Part shown: one piece after another, positions 1 to 10,130 of the stretch | How positions within the stretch are numbered: position 1 is the stretch's first letter | Layout of the letters: every line of letters starts with the position of its first letter | Translations under genes and position numbers: made by a program | Source: Juglans regia | Taxonomy: Eukaryota; Streptophyta; Magnoliopsida; Fagales; Juglandaceae | Direction of reading: 5' to 3' | Length of the DNA: 64,000 nucleotides | Assembly (NCBI RefSeq): GCF_001411555.2 | Contig: NC_049902.1 | Location: 10,979,888 to 11,043,887, forward strand | The notes under the pieces: model-generated | What the model was told of the DNA's origin: nothing | Database searches by the model: none | Seen by the model: the letters and a program-made list of their open reading frames with translations, nothing else

Positions 1-32
1 CGTGTCACAATTGCTGTGTTTCACGTAGTGTA

Positions 33-126
33 TGCTCCACAGTTGTTGTGGCCCCATAATTCATGCTCCACAGTTGTTGTGGCCCCATGACTTATTTGTT
101 TGTGCCACACTTGTTGTGGACACACG
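33..126. repeat. 31-bp tandem repeat, two good copies plus a degenerate third
   Basis: Units at 33-63 and 64-94 share TGCTCCACAGTTGTTGTGG followed by CCCCAT; a third, degenerate unit (TGCCACACTTGTTGTGGAC) lies near 105-126. Each unit contains a short inverted repeat (CCACA/TGTGG), so each could fold into a small stem. It sits within the putative LTR element. Confidence 0.7.
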
Positions 127-319
127 TAACATAATGTGTGGCACCATCGGCGTTAGTGCCTGGTGCACTCTGTTGACTAGCTAATTAGGCCCCATTCGCA
201 ACCTGTTGACTGTACTTCGTCAACCCAGGCAATTTTATACCTATTTAGATACTCCAGTGTGAACAAAGGAGTTCCACTAAGATATTACCTCATCCTAGCG
301 CTTAGGGTCGTGATTAACA

Positions 320-725
320 TGAATAACTTAACTGGCATACATGACGTTTTGTAACGTGACGTAACATGAACATGACATAAAAGACAGAAGTCCTGACGTA
401 GCATAACGTGACATGAACTAAGACGACATACATGACATACTTCAAGACATAAATGTAACAGAGAACATTTCATGACATGCAACATTTCGTAACACGGCAT
501 ACCATATAACTGACAACATTTCTTAACATGGTGTAACATGTGACAATGAATATTACGTGACATGAAATAAATGTAATAGATGGCATACTTAACATGACAT
601 ACTTGCAATGTATAACAATACGTGACAGAATATCTTGTGTAACAGAGGAATAATTCATGACAGAATAAATTTTGTGTAACAGATAAATATGTAATAACTT
701 GGCATGGCACATATGATAACATGAA
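320..725. repeat. Degenerate CATGACA/CGTGACA motif cluster
   Basis: About 400 bases are built from irregularly spaced variants of ACATGACA, ACGTGACA, GTAACATG and CATACTT. Spacing is not constant, so this is motif-rich low-complexity DNA rather than a clean satellite. The cysteine-rich frames open on the minus strand here are by-products of the motif. Confidence 0.6.
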
Positions 726-3317
726 TACATACAATTTAGTTCCCTTACTGATCACTCATACATATTAAACTGATAGTAAGTTAAAAACTAACTTACCTTG
801 ATCTTCGCGCTTCGAGACAAAACTCAAGTGCGATCACGAGAAACTGAAAGTAGTGATTTCTAAAAGTTAGAACTTAATCACTAACAATTAGGGATATGGA
901 AAAATATCAACTTAGAGTAAAATGACCATTTTACCCTCTACATGTGGAAAAATGACCATTTTACCCCTAACTTAAGGATTTTGCATCTTAACTCCAAAAA
1001 TCACCAAAATTTACATACCTTATGTAAATTTTGTCCTAAGCTCAAATATCAATTCAGAAAAATTTAAAACTAAACACAACCATTAAAACTCTATAGGGCC
1101 AAAACTTACAAGGCTATTTCCTTTGATTTTGTTGTAATTCTTTCAAATTTCAAAACTCATGATTAAACCAATATTTTTCTTCTACTATACTCATAACATA
1201 TTCCTAAGAATAATCATGTTTTGAATCATGAACAAAAGTCATCAAAATCACTAAAACCATACTTGAACTTTTTGGTTTTTCTTCTAAGTTCAAAACAGTT
1301 TTGTTTCTAACTTGTTTTGATCAACCTCTTGATCCATGACTTATAAAGAAGTGATCTTCAAACCAAAACATCACATGGTTTAAAAAGGTGTTGTAAAACA
1401 GATTCAAGCTTCAAACTCAAGATCACATGGTTAAACATCACCCAAAACATAAATTTGGCCAAGAACATCATCACTTTGGCCTAACCAAATATCTTAATGT
1501 ATAAAATTTCATATCTTCGAAACTAACATCAAATATCTTCAAAATAACATTCTAACATGTATATAAGATGCTTATAATCTTCCAATAAAAATATCAAAGC
1601 CATTGGAATAAGATTAGACCATAAAAGATTTAAACTTTCTCAAAACAGAAATTGTTTTTCCTCTTCCAGTTTCTAAGTTTCTAGACCTAAGAACATATTT
1701 CACCAAAACTTTTAATCATGCAACAAATCCTCAACCAATAATCATATATACATGTTAACAGTACTCCATAAAAATTTCGGACCAAAATCTATTCATTAGC
1801 TTGGTCAAAAACTCCAAAATATAACACACTCTCCAGTTTATTGCCTAGAATGACCTTTCTGGGGTCTAAACAACTTTTTACCAATCAAATGATCTCCAAA
1901 TGGAACTAATAAGGTATCCACGTAAACTAGACTCCACAATAAAGAACTTTAATGAAGGAAACTTTGCGAGAAAATACTTATAAAAGCTTTGAAACAGGCG
2001 TTCAAAAGAGGTAAGAAAAACTGTCCGAGAGTGTCTTTTGTGTTCTATGAAGGAAAAGTGTAAAGGAGAGTTGTTTTTCGTGGGAAGTGGACTGGAGAGC
2101 CTTTTACACAAGTTATGGAAAGTGATAGGACTGAAGGAAAGGTTGAGTGTTGGCCTTTTCTTCTCATAAAAATCAGTCCAAGATCTTTTCTTAGGTGGAG
2201 TGTAAGAGTGAATGAGTGAGGCGGCCCTTTAGCTATGTATTTCAAGAACCTTCTAGGCCCTTCTTGTAAAGATCTGGCCAGCCTAGTGGGGGTACAAAAC
2301 TTATCCATGAAGCAATCCTATGGTGACCAAATTCGTGGGCTTTAATGGGCCTAAATCGAATGGGTCTAAATTTTGGGGTTTAAAGAGGGTTTGGGTTGCT
2401 ATCAAGCCCAAATCCAATATCACTTGGTCCAATCAATTTTTCAAGGTTAACAAGGTTGGATAATGATGTTCTAACACAAATTTGAAGGATTAATAATATG
2501 TGAAAGTGATTTAATCAAGTGATTAAACACAATGCTAGAAATCGGATTAGAAAATGTTTTGAGGCCAACTTTAGGGTTTTGGGGAAACTGTTTAGGGTTT
2601 CGATTTCAACAATGTTTTTGGGCATTCAATTGGATTCCCACCATTTAGGGTTTTACTAGGATTGAAGCCCTCTTTGATCTGGCACAATTTGGTTGAGCAG
2701 ATGAAACAAAATTTTACTTAAGTGACATGATTTCACAGCTTGGTTCCTTCAAATCCATCAAACGCTCCTCATGGTGCCAAGTGTCTAATATTATTCACTA
2801 AGTGTGGCTAAGATCTTGCCAAGAGTCCAAATAAAATTTCTCTAATCTAATTTGGACATTCCACACTATGATTTTGAAACACTGCAATTGATGCACTTAC
2901 TGAGGTTACTATTCACTCCGAAAAAGTGAATCATAAACTTAACACTAAAAATTCCTAAATATTCATATTAATCTACAGTGAAAATCTGATACCGAAATTC
3001 AACCTTGAAGTGCCCCTAAAAATAAATTCACAATTTCCAACAGACGTTTTGTCTAGAATTATGAAAATAGGTTATTGCGTCATAAAATCCTAAATAATCA
3101 ATTGAGTCTAATGGCGTATACCATAATGCATTCTAACAGTTCTAACCACCTCAAATAAATAAAACTCATATTTCTAGCTCCATAGTGAGTGATAACACTG
3201 ACTATGTTACAGACTAAAACCTATGCGATTGGTCGATTCGTAAAAATTTATGGGGTTTTCACGAGATTCCTAAAGTCAATAGAAATTTCACTAATGAATT
3301 TCTAGCGGGCTGTTACA

Positions 3318-4342
3318 TTAGTGATGGCAGCCTATTTGATGATAGTTGAGAATTGTGAAATTTGAGACGTAGAAGGCCAGTGGTGTTCATTGCTATGAAA
3401 TGGTTCTTCTTGAAAATTATATGTTACTTGTTGTTGGGGTTTGGTGTTTACTATTTTGGAGCTGATGAGGATTCGCTTCCTCATCTTCACTTCCAGACTT
3501 TTTAGAACTCAATTTATGCCAACAAATACCTATGTATTTACAATGGCAACTATATATATAATATACAATGGTTTTGAGCAGATTTTCTTGTAAGATTTCT
3601 CAACTATATATATAATATACTTTTTTTTTTATCTATTGTTGGTCGCCCCAAAACACTACCGAAATGTTGGACTTTAGTGAAACCCAGACTAGCACTGCAA
3701 AGATTGAGACACAAGAAAGTGTAATGGTTTTTGTTCCACTTCGTCACTCTTTTCATGAATGTTGATTTTGTTACATGTGGATAACTTTTTAACTATTATA
3801 TTATGTTCACAGATGCAACTTGGGGTGGATGGAACCCAGCCAAATAGCTTGTCTGGGACACAACCGTGGCTATGAGTCAATGTGCTTGGAGAAAATCTGG
3901 TTGATGATTATTGTAATGATGTATTGATGTAATGATGTATTGATGTTAGATCAGGAGGAATATTGTATTGATGTTATATACTTCTTTTTGGATGGATGGG
4001 AAGTTGAGAAAAATATATTATTGCCATTTTAAGTATTTCTGTACTTGGAATATGTTGATATTTTTAGTTCTTTTTACTTGGAACATGTTGCAAGGGAAGT
4101 TTGTGGAATCAAGGACTTGAATGAAGTTCTAAGTTTATGCAACTGAGTGCAGGAATTTGAAAAGTACATTTGTGGATGGTCTCTTTTGCCATGCAATTTG
4201 CCATTGGATTTTTTGGTAGCTTTTAATGATGCTTACAATGGTAGCTTTTGGTACTTTTCTCGGTAATGTCTCCCAGGCGGGGTCTTGTTTTGATTTTCAT
4301 TGCTGCAATCTTTGCTGTGCGGTAAAATGCCCAAATTCCCTT
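3318..4342. other. Intergenic; possible exon remnants near 3655-3880
   Basis: No sustained gene is visible. A short open stretch at about 3660-3718 is followed by GT-like and, after a pyrimidine-rich interval, AG-like positions and a second short open stretch at about 3813-3876 ending in a stop. These could be terminal exons of a lost gene or transposase, but no domain is recognisable. A short TGATGTAATGATGTAT duplication occurs at 3918-3945. Confidence 0.25.
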
Positions 4343-5320
4343 GTATCGGGTAGGGCTGTGCATAATTGGGCCTAAGCCCGACCCGTCCGCCAAAACCGAC
4401 TTCTCCAACCCGTGAGAGACGGGTTCATCGGGTCATATGAATGATGCCGGGTTGTAGTAAAAGTAACCCGTCGAATCCGTCCAAACTGACTCTGCATCTG
4501 AAGACGAAGACGAAGACAACTCCTCTCCGCTGCGGAAACCCTAGTCACAGTCGCCGTTCTCCGTCTCCTTTCGCCGTCGCCCGTCGCAGCGGTCATCGCA
4601 GAGGTGCGTTCTCTCTCTCTCTCTCTCTCGGGGTAAGATTTAAGTTTTGGAACTTTGTTTGGTGCTCTGTGTTCTCTGTTTGGTCGTCGGATTGTCGTTG
4701 TCTTTGTTTATCCATAATTTCTTTTATGGGTTTGCTCTAATATGCGGTAATTTCTGTTGAAATGTTGAACTGATTCATTCCATCCTCTATTTTGTGGAGC
4801 TTGAAATGGGTTTTGCTGTAAGCTTCCATTGGTTCTCATCTTTCAAAATTAAAGATTGATTCTTGGAGAGAGTAAGAGATGAGCGATTCGCGGGAAGAAA
4901 ATCCTTCACTCGGCTTGAAAAATTGCCCTTTGTAGTGTTTGGTACTGAAGAAGAGGCCTTTATAGAGGAATCTTGACTTATTGGTGTCATCTGAAAATCC
5001 ATATCTCCAATTAACAGCTCACACAAATCATATCATCAAAAACTGATTTTACATAGAAGTACGAGTATCTTTACCGTTCAAAGAGTTACCTGGGTGAGAG
5101 ATTTCTCCAGAGGTAGCTCTGTTTGTATCTCTTCTATTTCTCCTGCATGAGGAAATTTGGCATTAGCTACAAAACAGATGGACCGTGTTGTTGCAAAACA
5201 CAGCAAAGTGCAGCTTTGATAATACATGTGTCATAGATAGGGCACAAAACAGTAGATTTAGTTCAAACTTTCTGAAGTAAGCAAAACAAGCATTAAATCA
5301 TAGCATATACCTTCTAATAT

Positions 5321-5402
5321 TAATGTCCCAGTACATGGCTATGCCTAATGCTTTCATTAATAAAATTTCTTGGTTACTTATAAAAAAATAATAATGTCCC
5401 AG
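5321..5402 (+). mobile_element. 60-bp 5'-truncated retroposon tail with 11-bp target duplication
   Basis: The insert 5332-5391 ends in an A-rich tail (TTACTTATAAAAAAATA) and is flanked by TAATGTCCCAG at 5321-5331 and 5392-5402. The end sequence (TTCATTAATAAAATTTC, then TTACTTATAAA) matches the minus-strand insert at 5478-5530, so both are 3' ends of one LINE/SINE family. It lies inside the hAT element and is therefore younger than it. Confidence 0.8.
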
Positions 5403-5459
5403 ATTGAAGTTGGTTCATAATCTCAAAGAACACTTTATGAGGTGAGGTAGGCACCTGGC

Positions 5460-5548
5460 TTCTCCATTTCAGTAAATTTTTTTTATAGGTAATCAAGAAT
5501 TTTATTCATAAGGAAAGTAGGCATAGCCCATTCTCCATTTCAGTAAAT
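5460..5548 (-). mobile_element. 53-bp 5'-truncated retroposon tail, minus strand, 18-bp target duplication
   Basis: The insert 5478-5530, read on the minus strand, gives GGCTATGCCTAC, then TGAATAAAATTCTTGATTAC, ending in an A run. It is flanked by TTCTCCATTTCAGTAAAT at 5460-5477 and 5531-5548. It is the same family as 5332-5391, inserted in opposite orientation 86 bases away. Confidence 0.8.
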
Positions 5549-5893
5549 ACAACATGATCATTTGTGAATGTAACACTCCTTGCCTCTAAACTAAAGTAAT
5601 ATATGTTGTGTACTCAGGAGATCATTTTTCTTCTTATTTAGATCTTCTATCCTTTTGTTTTCCTTCACCTCCCTAGTCAGGTGCTCCTCTTGCATACAGA
5701 ACACCCCTTTGCTTATTTGATAAAATGACTATCAAATAAATAAATAAAGGCATATACGCTGGGTCTTTATTTCTATTTTAGGTTCCCTAAGGTTTTGATT
5801 AATTAGCAGCATTTTAGCGGGCACTATAACAAGAAGTCTTCCTTAGAATCAATTAAGAGAAAAGCTTCAAAGTTCAAAGCTGGTTGTAAGAGT

Positions 5894-5977
5894 TTCAGTT
5901 ATCTACCATTTGACTTGAGCATTAAGTGATGTCTGACCCTCTTTCTGAATTCATGTTTCAGTTATCTACCATTTGAC
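5894..5977. repeat. Direct repeat of about 24 bp
   Basis: GTTTCAGTTATCTACCATTT followed by GACT occurs at about 5894 and again at about 5954, inside the hAT element. It is a simple local duplication. Confidence 0.6.
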
Positions 5978-6078
5978 TTTTTCATAATGACAGATATAGA
6001 GGAAGAGATGGGAAGCTGCTGTTATTTGATTGTTGGATGCTCTTCAATCTTTTATCCGTTAATGTTCATATTTTTGTA

Positions 6079-6190
6079 ATTTAGATAGTTTTTGTAATAG
6101 ATGGCTTATGTACATTTTTTTATTAGTTCTAATTTAGATAGTTTTTGTAATAGATGGCTTTGTAATAGATGGCTCCTTTTTATTAGTTCT
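6079..6190. repeat. Local tandem duplication of about 55 bp
   Basis: AATTTAGATAGTTTTTGTAA followed by TAGATGGCT and, a little later, TTTTTATTAGTTCT occurs twice in succession, with an extra TGTAATAGATGGCT inside the second unit. It lies within the hAT element. Confidence 0.7.
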
Positions 6191-6501
6191 AGTTCTTTTG
6201 GTTTATTTTTTGGAAGAATTAATATTCTTCTTCTTTTGTTTTTTTTTTTTTTCTTCATTGGTTTATGTCAATATTTTTTTTATGTCTTTTGAGATCTTAG
6301 TGAACCAGTTTTGCATGCTATATTCATTGCATTAAGCTGTAATTTAACACAAGTCACTAACATTGATATTTAAAAAAAAAATAAAAAAACGAAGACCCGA
6401 CCCGGCAGGTCTGATCAGGTTGGCGCGTAAACAGTACCGGGTCGGGTCGGACCGGGCCCAGACCCGGTTGGAGTGCATCGGGTTGCAGCCCTAGTATCGG
6501 G

Positions 6502-6989
6502 TATCATAGCCACAAGCCCCAAATCAGCCTTCTCAGGTGGCCGTTATTTAATAGTTAAGCTATATGTATTTTTTTGCAACTAATTGAAGCATGAAATTGT
6601 ATTTCATTCAGTCACCAAAGAAATAATTAACACCACAGAGTTATTAGAAACAAATAAATTAAATTAAAACACACAGAATTATAACTAAATACATTCCCCT
6701 GTTTTAAGACCCTTTCACAAGGAAATGAAAGTTGAAAATTATCCAAGCATTGAAATCTATATATACATTACCATGGCGGTGTTTCACCCATCCAACAACT
6801 CAAAATAGTTGTGACTACATCCAGTTGGTTGAGATTACAATGTTTCCGTTCAAAGGGTATTCACTGTGATCATATTAAGTACAATGAAATTCATATCGAA
6901 ATGACCCAATAGATACGAAGAAGTGTGCGTTCATGCTGGATGTCTGCTTGTTGCCTTTGAATATCGACTTGGTCGTTGTGGACTCCCAA
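6502..6989. other. Intergenic, AT-rich
   Basis: I see no gene, repeat structure or element boundary between the hAT right flank and the GRF pseudogene. Confidence 0.5.
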
Positions 6990-7370
6990 CTCCATCTTTG
7001 CAATCTCTTATTCTTTTTTTCGAAGCTCTTCCTCCTTTCTTAACAACTCAATTTCTATCTTCACAAATTCTTTTTTCTCTTTCCTCACTGCTATCGACCC
7101 ATTTGAAATAGTTGAAGTGTGGTAATCCCTGATTATAAACAAATAAACGACAGGTACGTAAAGTATCAAAATTTTGTATAAACCCAAATGCTTAAAAAAG
7201 TAATTAAAATTGTTTCTATTTTTATATTGTACTTTGGACACCCAAAGAATGATCGCCCCGAATTTGTTGGCGTATTCGATGTTCTAAGTGAATCGAGCTT
7301 CCCACAAGTGCACATTGGGTTGTTCCGAAGTATGATTAGCAAGAGAAGATGAAGAAACTGACGATGACAT
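6990..7370 (-). pseudogene. GRF-type zinc-finger protein, two-exon pseudogene
   Basis: The minus strand encodes a GRF zinc finger: MCTCGKLDSL, then TSNTPTNSGRSFFGCPKY in the first exon, and after a short intron GLPHFNYFKWVDS. These give the Cx(1)CG, GR.FFGCPKY and FxW signature of small plant GRF proteins, which bind nucleic acid. A start codon at 7370 precedes a serine-rich leader in a frame that differs from the finger by one base, pointing to a one-base insertion near 7325. The downstream lysine/glutamate-rich coiled-coil stretch (KKEFVKIEIELLRKEEELRK) lies in a different frame from GLPHFNYF, implying a second frameshift around 7090. A GT donor near 7244 and an AG acceptor near 7128 are present. 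With two frameshifts it is unlikely to be functional. Small GRF genes of this kind are often associated with transposons. Confidence 0.65.
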
Positions 7371-9837
7371 CCTAATCTACAGCCAATAAACAATATCAAC
7401 TCAACAAATCAACCCAAACAATGTCAAGAAATTTTATGTTAAAACATGTTTCCAATCTACAGCCCATAAACAATATCAAATCAAAAAGTTACTTAAGCTA
7501 TGGGCGTAACACTAGAAGGATGCACTTTATAATCCACTGGCAAACTATACTAGTAGTAGACTTGAACAATGTTTGGGGATCATATAGTTATTAAAAGAAA
7601 ACTAATATATGTAGTAGCTTAATGAAGACAAAATTATGAGTGATCAATATAGGAACCGACCATTACAACATTTATAGAGAGAAGATGGGAGAGAAATGGC
7701 TGATTGACATGGATGAAAAATCATAAAATTCAAATGCATGTTTTGTTAGATAATGCAATAGCAAATGGGAAACATTTAGGACACATTAGAAATATTAAGA
7801 GAATGTCAGGAGAAGCACCAACCTCAAATCTACGAGAAATTACAAGCAAAGCAAAGCAAATGTGAAACTAGTTCTCCACACCTACCTTGTGCATAGTTTG
7901 TTGATTGATAAATAGTACACACTTGCTCTGTATGTAGTTATCTGCCCCATTTCTATAGTTTCATGTGCAAAAGGTAAATGTTAAAAACGAATATGCAAAC
8001 GCACTTCAAATTCATACGTTACATATTAGTCCTATAGTTTTCTTTCTAGTCATTTTCTGAAGTGTTAACAAAACAGCCAAATACTGCATAGCATTACTTC
8101 AGATGATTTGTAAACTTTCACCAACTAGACCTCAAAACTTTTATGGAACTTCGGGATCTTCAAGCAATATTTCATCATCAATTATATATATTGCTGCATC
8201 CTAATCAGCTTGCATAATTAGATTAGAATTAGTTTCTAACATATAAGTAGGTGAATTAAGCAAAGCAAGCTTGTGACAAATGAAAAAAAAAATGTCGAAA
8301 AAGAAACAATGTTAATAATCCCTATAAACAGCAGTAGGCACAACATTCAATTAAATCGTTATACTCTCAACAAAGAACTGCAATTACATGAACTAACTCC
8401 TAAAACTAACATCTTTTAGGAATTATCGATTAGAACTGATAATAACATTAAATCACAAGAAAAAATAGAGATTATACATCACCGTTGTCAATTGTAAACT
8501 GGTAATTGGGACAAGCTCTTGTAGGGCTGCTCTTCTATGCAATTCTTTCAGGATGACAAGTTCCAGATGCACTCTTGATTTTTGTGGCAATCCAGATCAA
8601 TGTGAGATCAGCAATCCCTCAAGTCTATTTTGAGAGCACAATGAAGATAATAGTAGAGAAATCATCGATGGCAAAAGGGCTGTATATTGGGAAATTTTTA
8701 CCGAAAAGCTTTAAACAAATCAACTCAACAAATCAACCTAAATTTACTGAAAATCACAGAGAGAGGTATATATATATACCAGTGATTGAGAAAAATAACG
8801 TTGGCCTCGATGACAAATCCCGGAGACGATGGGGTTAGGGTTCGAAAGCTTTAATGGGGTTTAAACGTTCGGAATCATATGCAGGTTTGAAAGCTTTAAT
8901 GGGGATCTGAGCACGAGACGATGGGGAGAAGAGGATAATGGAGGAGAGAACGAGACGACATGGGGCTTTGCAGAGAATGGAGAGAGAGAGAGAGAGCAAC
9001 GAAAACGGCGAAACGCATATTGCATTCAGAAGTACCAACTGAATGAAACGCACCGTTTCAGTAAAACCCTTCTAAATTTCCACTTTCGTCTTCATTTAAA
9101 TTCCCTCCCTTCCCGCGCACAACAAATCCTGCATTTTATTTAAATAAAATGAACCGTTTTAATAATCCAGGTGGAGGTTGGTGCGTGATCGGTCCCCCAA
9201 ATCAGTTGCATTAAGACTTTTCCCAATACATATTAGAACCAATAATCTTGTGCCAAACAGGCCTCTTGCATGACAAAAATTTTAACCATTGTGAAACCTG
9301 TATTTTTACTCAATCTATGTGTTGGATAAATAAGATGATCCTACATTCTCTAGATTTTCTGAATTCATCTATCAATTAGTAGTACAATATTTAAAATTTT
9401 CAACTTTCATGAAAAAAATTTCATCGCATCAAAACAATTAGGACTTTCTTATTTCGTTAGGATATCACAATCTTACATTCGAAAATGAATCTGGGTCCAA
9501 GAATTGCTCACATGCAAGATAATGTACAAAATATTATCTAAGGGATTAATGTTAGTTGTCACTGTGATTTTATTAGATTTAATAAGAAAATGCGGTTTTA
9601 TTAATTCAAATGACAAGGTTCAAATACTACATACTTGATTGAGCATGAAGATTCACAATTGCATGCCCATTAATGTATTAAAATCTTTTGTTCATAGTTA
9701 CAAAGTTAATTTTTTTATCATACATATTTCTTTCATACGAAAGTATGCAAATTGCAGACTTATTTTTCTTGTTCTCTTTTTTGTTCTGTCTTTTACTTCC
9801 CCTATGCAAATGATTCCACCAACTCTTTCATAATTCA
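7371..9837. other. Intergenic, AT-rich; no supported gene
   Basis: CTACAGCCCATAAACAATAT or a one-base variant occurs at about 7377 and 7456, and the string AATCAACTCAACAAATCAAC near 7396 recurs near 8716, so this stretch has local duplications. GAAAGCTTTAATGGGG occurs at about 8842 and 8889. A short GA run (8982-8997) and a TA run (8769-8778) are present. The open frame at 8575-8838 has no recognisable domain and I do not call it. Confidence 0.5.
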
Positions 9838-10130
9838 GTGCATAAAGCCCCAAGGCAGATATAATCTGAACGATTCTTTATGAAATACTCTGATGAATAG
9901 CTAGGACAATCAAAAGTTAAGAGAGAGCTCCCATAGAAGGGATGCCCGTTATTTATACATGATACGGGTCCTGTTGTTGATGGTGGTCGTGGCGTGTGAG
10001 GTGTCAGACCTGCTACCACTCATTTCCTGCTACCATAGTGTGTTAGCCCGCAACTGCAGGAGATTGTGGCGTTTTAGCCGTGCTAGGCATGTCCCGCTGT
10101 TGAGAGGTCGTGGAGTGTCAGGTGTCTGCC
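9838..10130. other. Left part of the sequence interrupted by LTR-like unit A
   Basis: This GC-richer block contains GCCGTGCTAGGCATGTCC (10077-10094), which recurs in variant form as GCCGTGCTAGGCCTGTCC just after the insertion (13065-13082). With 13063-13974 it formed one contiguous stretch before copy A inserted at the CTGCC target. It is probably upstream or LTR sequence of the gypsy-type element whose reading frame begins at 13975. On its minus strand there is a TATAAATA at about 9952-9959. Confidence 0.4.

Larger units (their letters stand above)
1..3317 (-). mobile_element. Probable end of a large LTR retrotransposon (non-coding)
   Basis: Read on the minus strand, the sequence starting at 3317 opens with TGTAACAGCCCGC, a form I associate with plant gypsy-type LTR starts, and the bases beyond it (3318 onward) change character. 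The 3.3 kb contain no domain-bearing reading frame; the open stretch at 285-755 (minus) is low-complexity. The inside end of the LTR, the primer site and any second copy are outside the window, so it could be a long LTR, an LTR plus untranslated leader, or a non-autonomous element. The boundary at 3317 is the best-supported part; the family assignment is inference. Confidence 0.4.
4343..6501. mobile_element. Non-autonomous hAT-type DNA transposon with 8-bp target duplication
   Basis: The element spans 4351-6493. It begins TAGGGCTG and ends CAGCCCTA, an 8-bp perfect terminal inverted repeat, and is flanked on both sides by the identical octamer GTATCGGG (4343-4350 and 6494-6501). Eight-base duplications and short terminal repeats of this kind define the hAT superfamily. 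Subterminal DNA is rich in ACCCGACCC/GGGTCGGG motifs at both ends, typical of hAT subterminal repeats. No transposase frame is present, so it would have depended on a partner. The GC-rich block at about 4495-4620, followed by a CT run, looks like the 5' end of a plant gene and may be captured host sequence; that is inference. Confidence 0.88.

Noticed and set aside
33..126. Possible CRISPR-like array
   Set aside because: Only two to three contiguous repeats without spacers, in plant DNA.
285..755. 156-codon open frame, minus strand, rich in C, Y, M and H
   Set aside because: Composition follows directly from the repeated CATGACA motif; no domain, and it lies in a putative LTR.
4441..4740. 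99-codon frame in the hAT element
   Set aside because: Low-complexity serine/arginine/leucine content over a CT run; more like a captured 5' leader than a protein.
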